From Burkholderiales bacterium (GTDB taxonomy: Bacteria; Pseudomonadota; Gammaproteobacteria; Burkholderiales; SHXO01), in contig JADZGB010000010.1 of assembly GCA_020854105.1 (NCBI GenBank), positions 85,518 to 149,517 on the forward strand: a stretch of 64,000 nucleotides of DNA, in the 5' to 3' direction. Below, piece after piece: positions 62,228 to 64,000 of this stretch. Position numbers and translations under genes: made by a program. The first letter of the stretch is position 1. Each line of letters opens with the position of its first letter. The notes beneath the pieces were generated by a model that saw only the letters and a program-made list of their open reading frames with translations, had not been told where the DNA came from and made no database searches.

Positions 62228-64000
62228 CGGTCAAATCGCTCGACACCGATCGCGCAGCGCCGCCTTCCCCGCCCGATGGCGGGCACGTGCGCGCCGTCAT
62301 CGAGAACGTGACGCCCCAGGTCGACTGCGGACGCCATCCGATCAAGCGCGTGCTGGGTGAGCGCGTGCACGTCGAGGCGGACGTATTCACCGACGGACAC
62401 GACAGCGTCGCGGCGCAGCTCGTGTTCCGCCGCGGCGACGAGGAAGGCTGGCACGGCGTGTTCATGCAGCCCCTGGGCAACGATCGCTGGCGCACTTCCT
62501 TCACCGTCACGGCGCTGGGCTGCTGGCTCTATTGCGTGCGGGCCTGGGTGGATCACTTCGACACTTGGCGCCGCGACCTGGTCAAGCGTCGCGCGGCGGG
62601 ACAGGATCTGGGCGTCGAGTTCCAGCGCGGCGCGGAAATGGTGGAGGCAGCCGCCCAGCGCGCGCGTTCGGACCCGCTCGCTCACTGGGCCGCACGGCTG
62701 CGCGACGAGAGTGCGGGCGCAGAGGCGCGCTATCGGGCAGCCGAGGACGAGTCGCTGCACGCGCTCATGCGCGCCCATCCCGACCCCGGCCTGGTCGCGC
62801 ACTTTCCTCGCACGCTTGCCGTGACGGTGGATCGCGTGCGCGCCCGCTTCTCCAGCTGGTACGAGCTCTTCCCGCGCTCGACCTCGCCGGATCCGCTGCG
62901 TCACGGCAGCTTCCGCGACTGCGAGGCACGGCTGCCTTACGTGGCCTCGATGGGCTTCGACGTGCTCTATCTGCCGCCGATCCATCCCATCGGGCTGGCG
63001 CATCGCAAGGGCCGCAACAACAGCGTGCAGGCGCAGCCCGACGAGCCCGGCAGCCCGTGGGCAATCGGCGCGGCGGAGGGCGGGCACAAGTCGGTGCATC
63101 CGCTGCTGGGCAGCCTGGAGGATCTGCGGCGGCTGGTGGAGAGTGCGCGGGCGCTGGACATCGACATCGCGCTCGACATCGCCTTCCAGTGCAGCCCGGA
63201 TCATCCCTACGTCGCGCAGCATCCGGAGTGGTTCCAGATGCGGCCCGATGGCACCATCCAGTACGCGGAGAACCCGCCCAAGAAGTACCAGGACATCTAT
63301 CCGTTCGACTTCGAATCGCCCGAGTGGCGCGCCCTGTGGCACGAGCTCAGGAGCGTGGTGGAGTTCTGGATCGCCGAAGGCGTGCGCGTGTTCCGCGTCG
63401 ACAACCCCCACACCAAGCCGTTCGCGTTCTGGGAGTGGCTGATCGGCGAGGTGAAGGCCGCCCACCCGGACACGATCTTCCTGTCGGAGGCGTTCACCCG
63501 ACCGAAGGTCATGCACCGCCTGGCCAAGCTCGGCTTCACGCAGTCGTATACCTACTTCGCGTGGCGCAACACCAGGCAGGAGCTGATCGACTACTTCACC
63601 GAGCTCACGCGGGGCGATGCACGCGAATACTTCCGCCCCTGCCTGTGGCCCAATACCCCCGATATCCTGACCGAGTACCTGCAGTACACCGGCCGGCCCG
63701 GCTTCATGCTGCGCGCCGTGCTCGCCGCCACGCTCGGGGCGAGCTGGGGCGTGTACGGGCCTGCGTTCGAGCTGATGGAACACGCGCCGCGCGAGCCCGG
63801 TTCCGAGGAGTATCTCGATTCCGAGAAGTACCAGCAGCGCCATTGGGATCTCGACCGCGCCGACAGCCTGAAGGCGTATCTGGCGCTGCTCAACCGCGTG
63901 CGGCGGGAGAACCCGGCGCTGCAGTCGGACTGGTCGCTGCGCTTCCACCCTGTCGACAACGAGGCGCTGCTGTGCTACAGCAAGTGCAGCGAGGACCGCG
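62224..64000 (+). CDS. glgE: Alpha-1,4-glucan:maltose-1-phosphate maltosyltransferase, 3' end beyond window
   Basis: This frame begins at the ATG overlapping the glgB stop (ATGA) and stays open to the right edge: 592 residues of a usual 650-700. It is clearly Glg[39 protein letters not shown], catalytic Asp393 in [18 protein letters not shown] and Glu422 in [12 protein letters not shown], positions almost identical to the characterised Streptomyces enzyme. It extends alpha-1,4-glucan using maltose 1-phosphate made from trehalose or maltose. Coupling with glgB indicates the GlgE glucan pathway. Confidence 0.95.
   Translation, partial: MTVKSLDTDRAAPPSPPDGGHVRAVIENVTPQVDCGRHPIKRVLGERVHVEADVFTDGHDSVAAQLVFRRGDEEGWHGVFMQPLGNDRWRTSFTVTALGCWLYCVRAWVDHFDTWRRDLVKRRAAGQDLGVEFQRGAEMVEAAAQRARSDPLAHWAARLRDESAGAEARYRAAEDESLHALMRAHPDPGLVAHFPRTLAVTVDRVRARFSSWYELFPRSTSPDPLRHGSFRDCEARLPYVASMGFDVLYLPPIHPIGLAHRKGRNNSVQAQPDEPGSPWAIGAAEGGHKSVHPLLGSLEDLRRLVESARALDIDIALDIAFQCSPDHPYVAQHPEWFQMRPDGTIQYAENPPKKYQDIYPFDFESPEWRALWHELRSVVEFWIAEGVRVFRVDNPHTKPFAFWEWLIGEVKAAHPDTIFLSEAFTRPKVMHRLAKLGFTQSYTYFAWRNTRQELIDYFTELTRGDAREYFRPCLWPNTPDILTEYLQYTGRPGFMLRAVLAATLGASWGVYGPAFELMEHAPREPGSEEYLDSEKYQQRHWDLDRADSLKAYLALLNRVRRENPALQSDWSLRFHPVDNEALLCYSKCSEDR

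Overview
The window is GC-rich and almost fully coding, and looks like a betaproteobacterial chromosome (inferred from gene content and order). Pointers are the SIS-domain isomerase followed directly by a DolP-type BON lipoprotein, a birA-coaX-SPOR block, a Bug/TctC solute-binding protein, TRAP and RND systems, and DksA-type zinc-finger proteins. No rRNA, tRNA, CRISPR array, phage block or intact insertion sequence was found.

Layout. 1-6.2 kb: cell-envelope and heptose genes (gmhA-like, dolP-like, hldE2-like), a broken photolyase, a diiron ferritin-like protein and an SbmA/BacA-like ABC transporter. 6.2-12.5 kb: a five-gene RND metal-efflux operon, with a perfect FNR/Anr-type box placed as in a class II promoter. 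12.5-16.3 kb: SPOR protein, coaX, birA and a branched-chain-type binding protein. 16.4-25.3 kb: usp, arginase, MscS, a Bug protein, a fatty-acid-hydroxylase-like protein, a cyclase-family hydrolase, an EEP nuclease/phosphatase, a hotdog thioesterase and a PhzF-like protein. 25.4-26.7 kb: a DAHP synthase gene preceded by an aromatic-rich leader peptide and a strong attenuator terminator. 27-36.6 kb: orphan PIN protein, catabolic genes (deacetylase, MFS, SDR, enolase superfamily), chrA, enoyl-CoA hydratase, threonine-dehydratase-like enzyme and a large unknown protein. 36.6-48.6 kb: DUF4139 protein, two-component system, TRAP operon, IorAB-type molybdenum hydroxylase, amidase and DUF488. 48.7-59.2 kb: DksA-like protein, then an accessory block: radical-SAM sulfatase maturase, Ser-type sulfatase and DUF1254 protein in one coupled operon; two divergent beta-barrel-like proteins and a SYLF protein; a second DUF1254 protein; and a Crp-type HTH regulator. 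59.2-64 kb: class II aldolase, then glgB coupled to glgE, which runs off the right edge.

Recurring themes. Many genes are coupled by four-base ATGA overlaps. Three FNR-like boxes lie upstream of the metal pump, the universal stress protein and the DksA-like gene, suggesting a low-oxygen regulon. A REP-like palindrome recurs after stop codons with compensatory stem changes. Several intergenic gaps hold short tandem repeats of 14, 15 and 20 bp. The most novel-looking parts are the sulfatase/DUF1254/beta-barrel block and the apparently leaderless aromatic attenuator.
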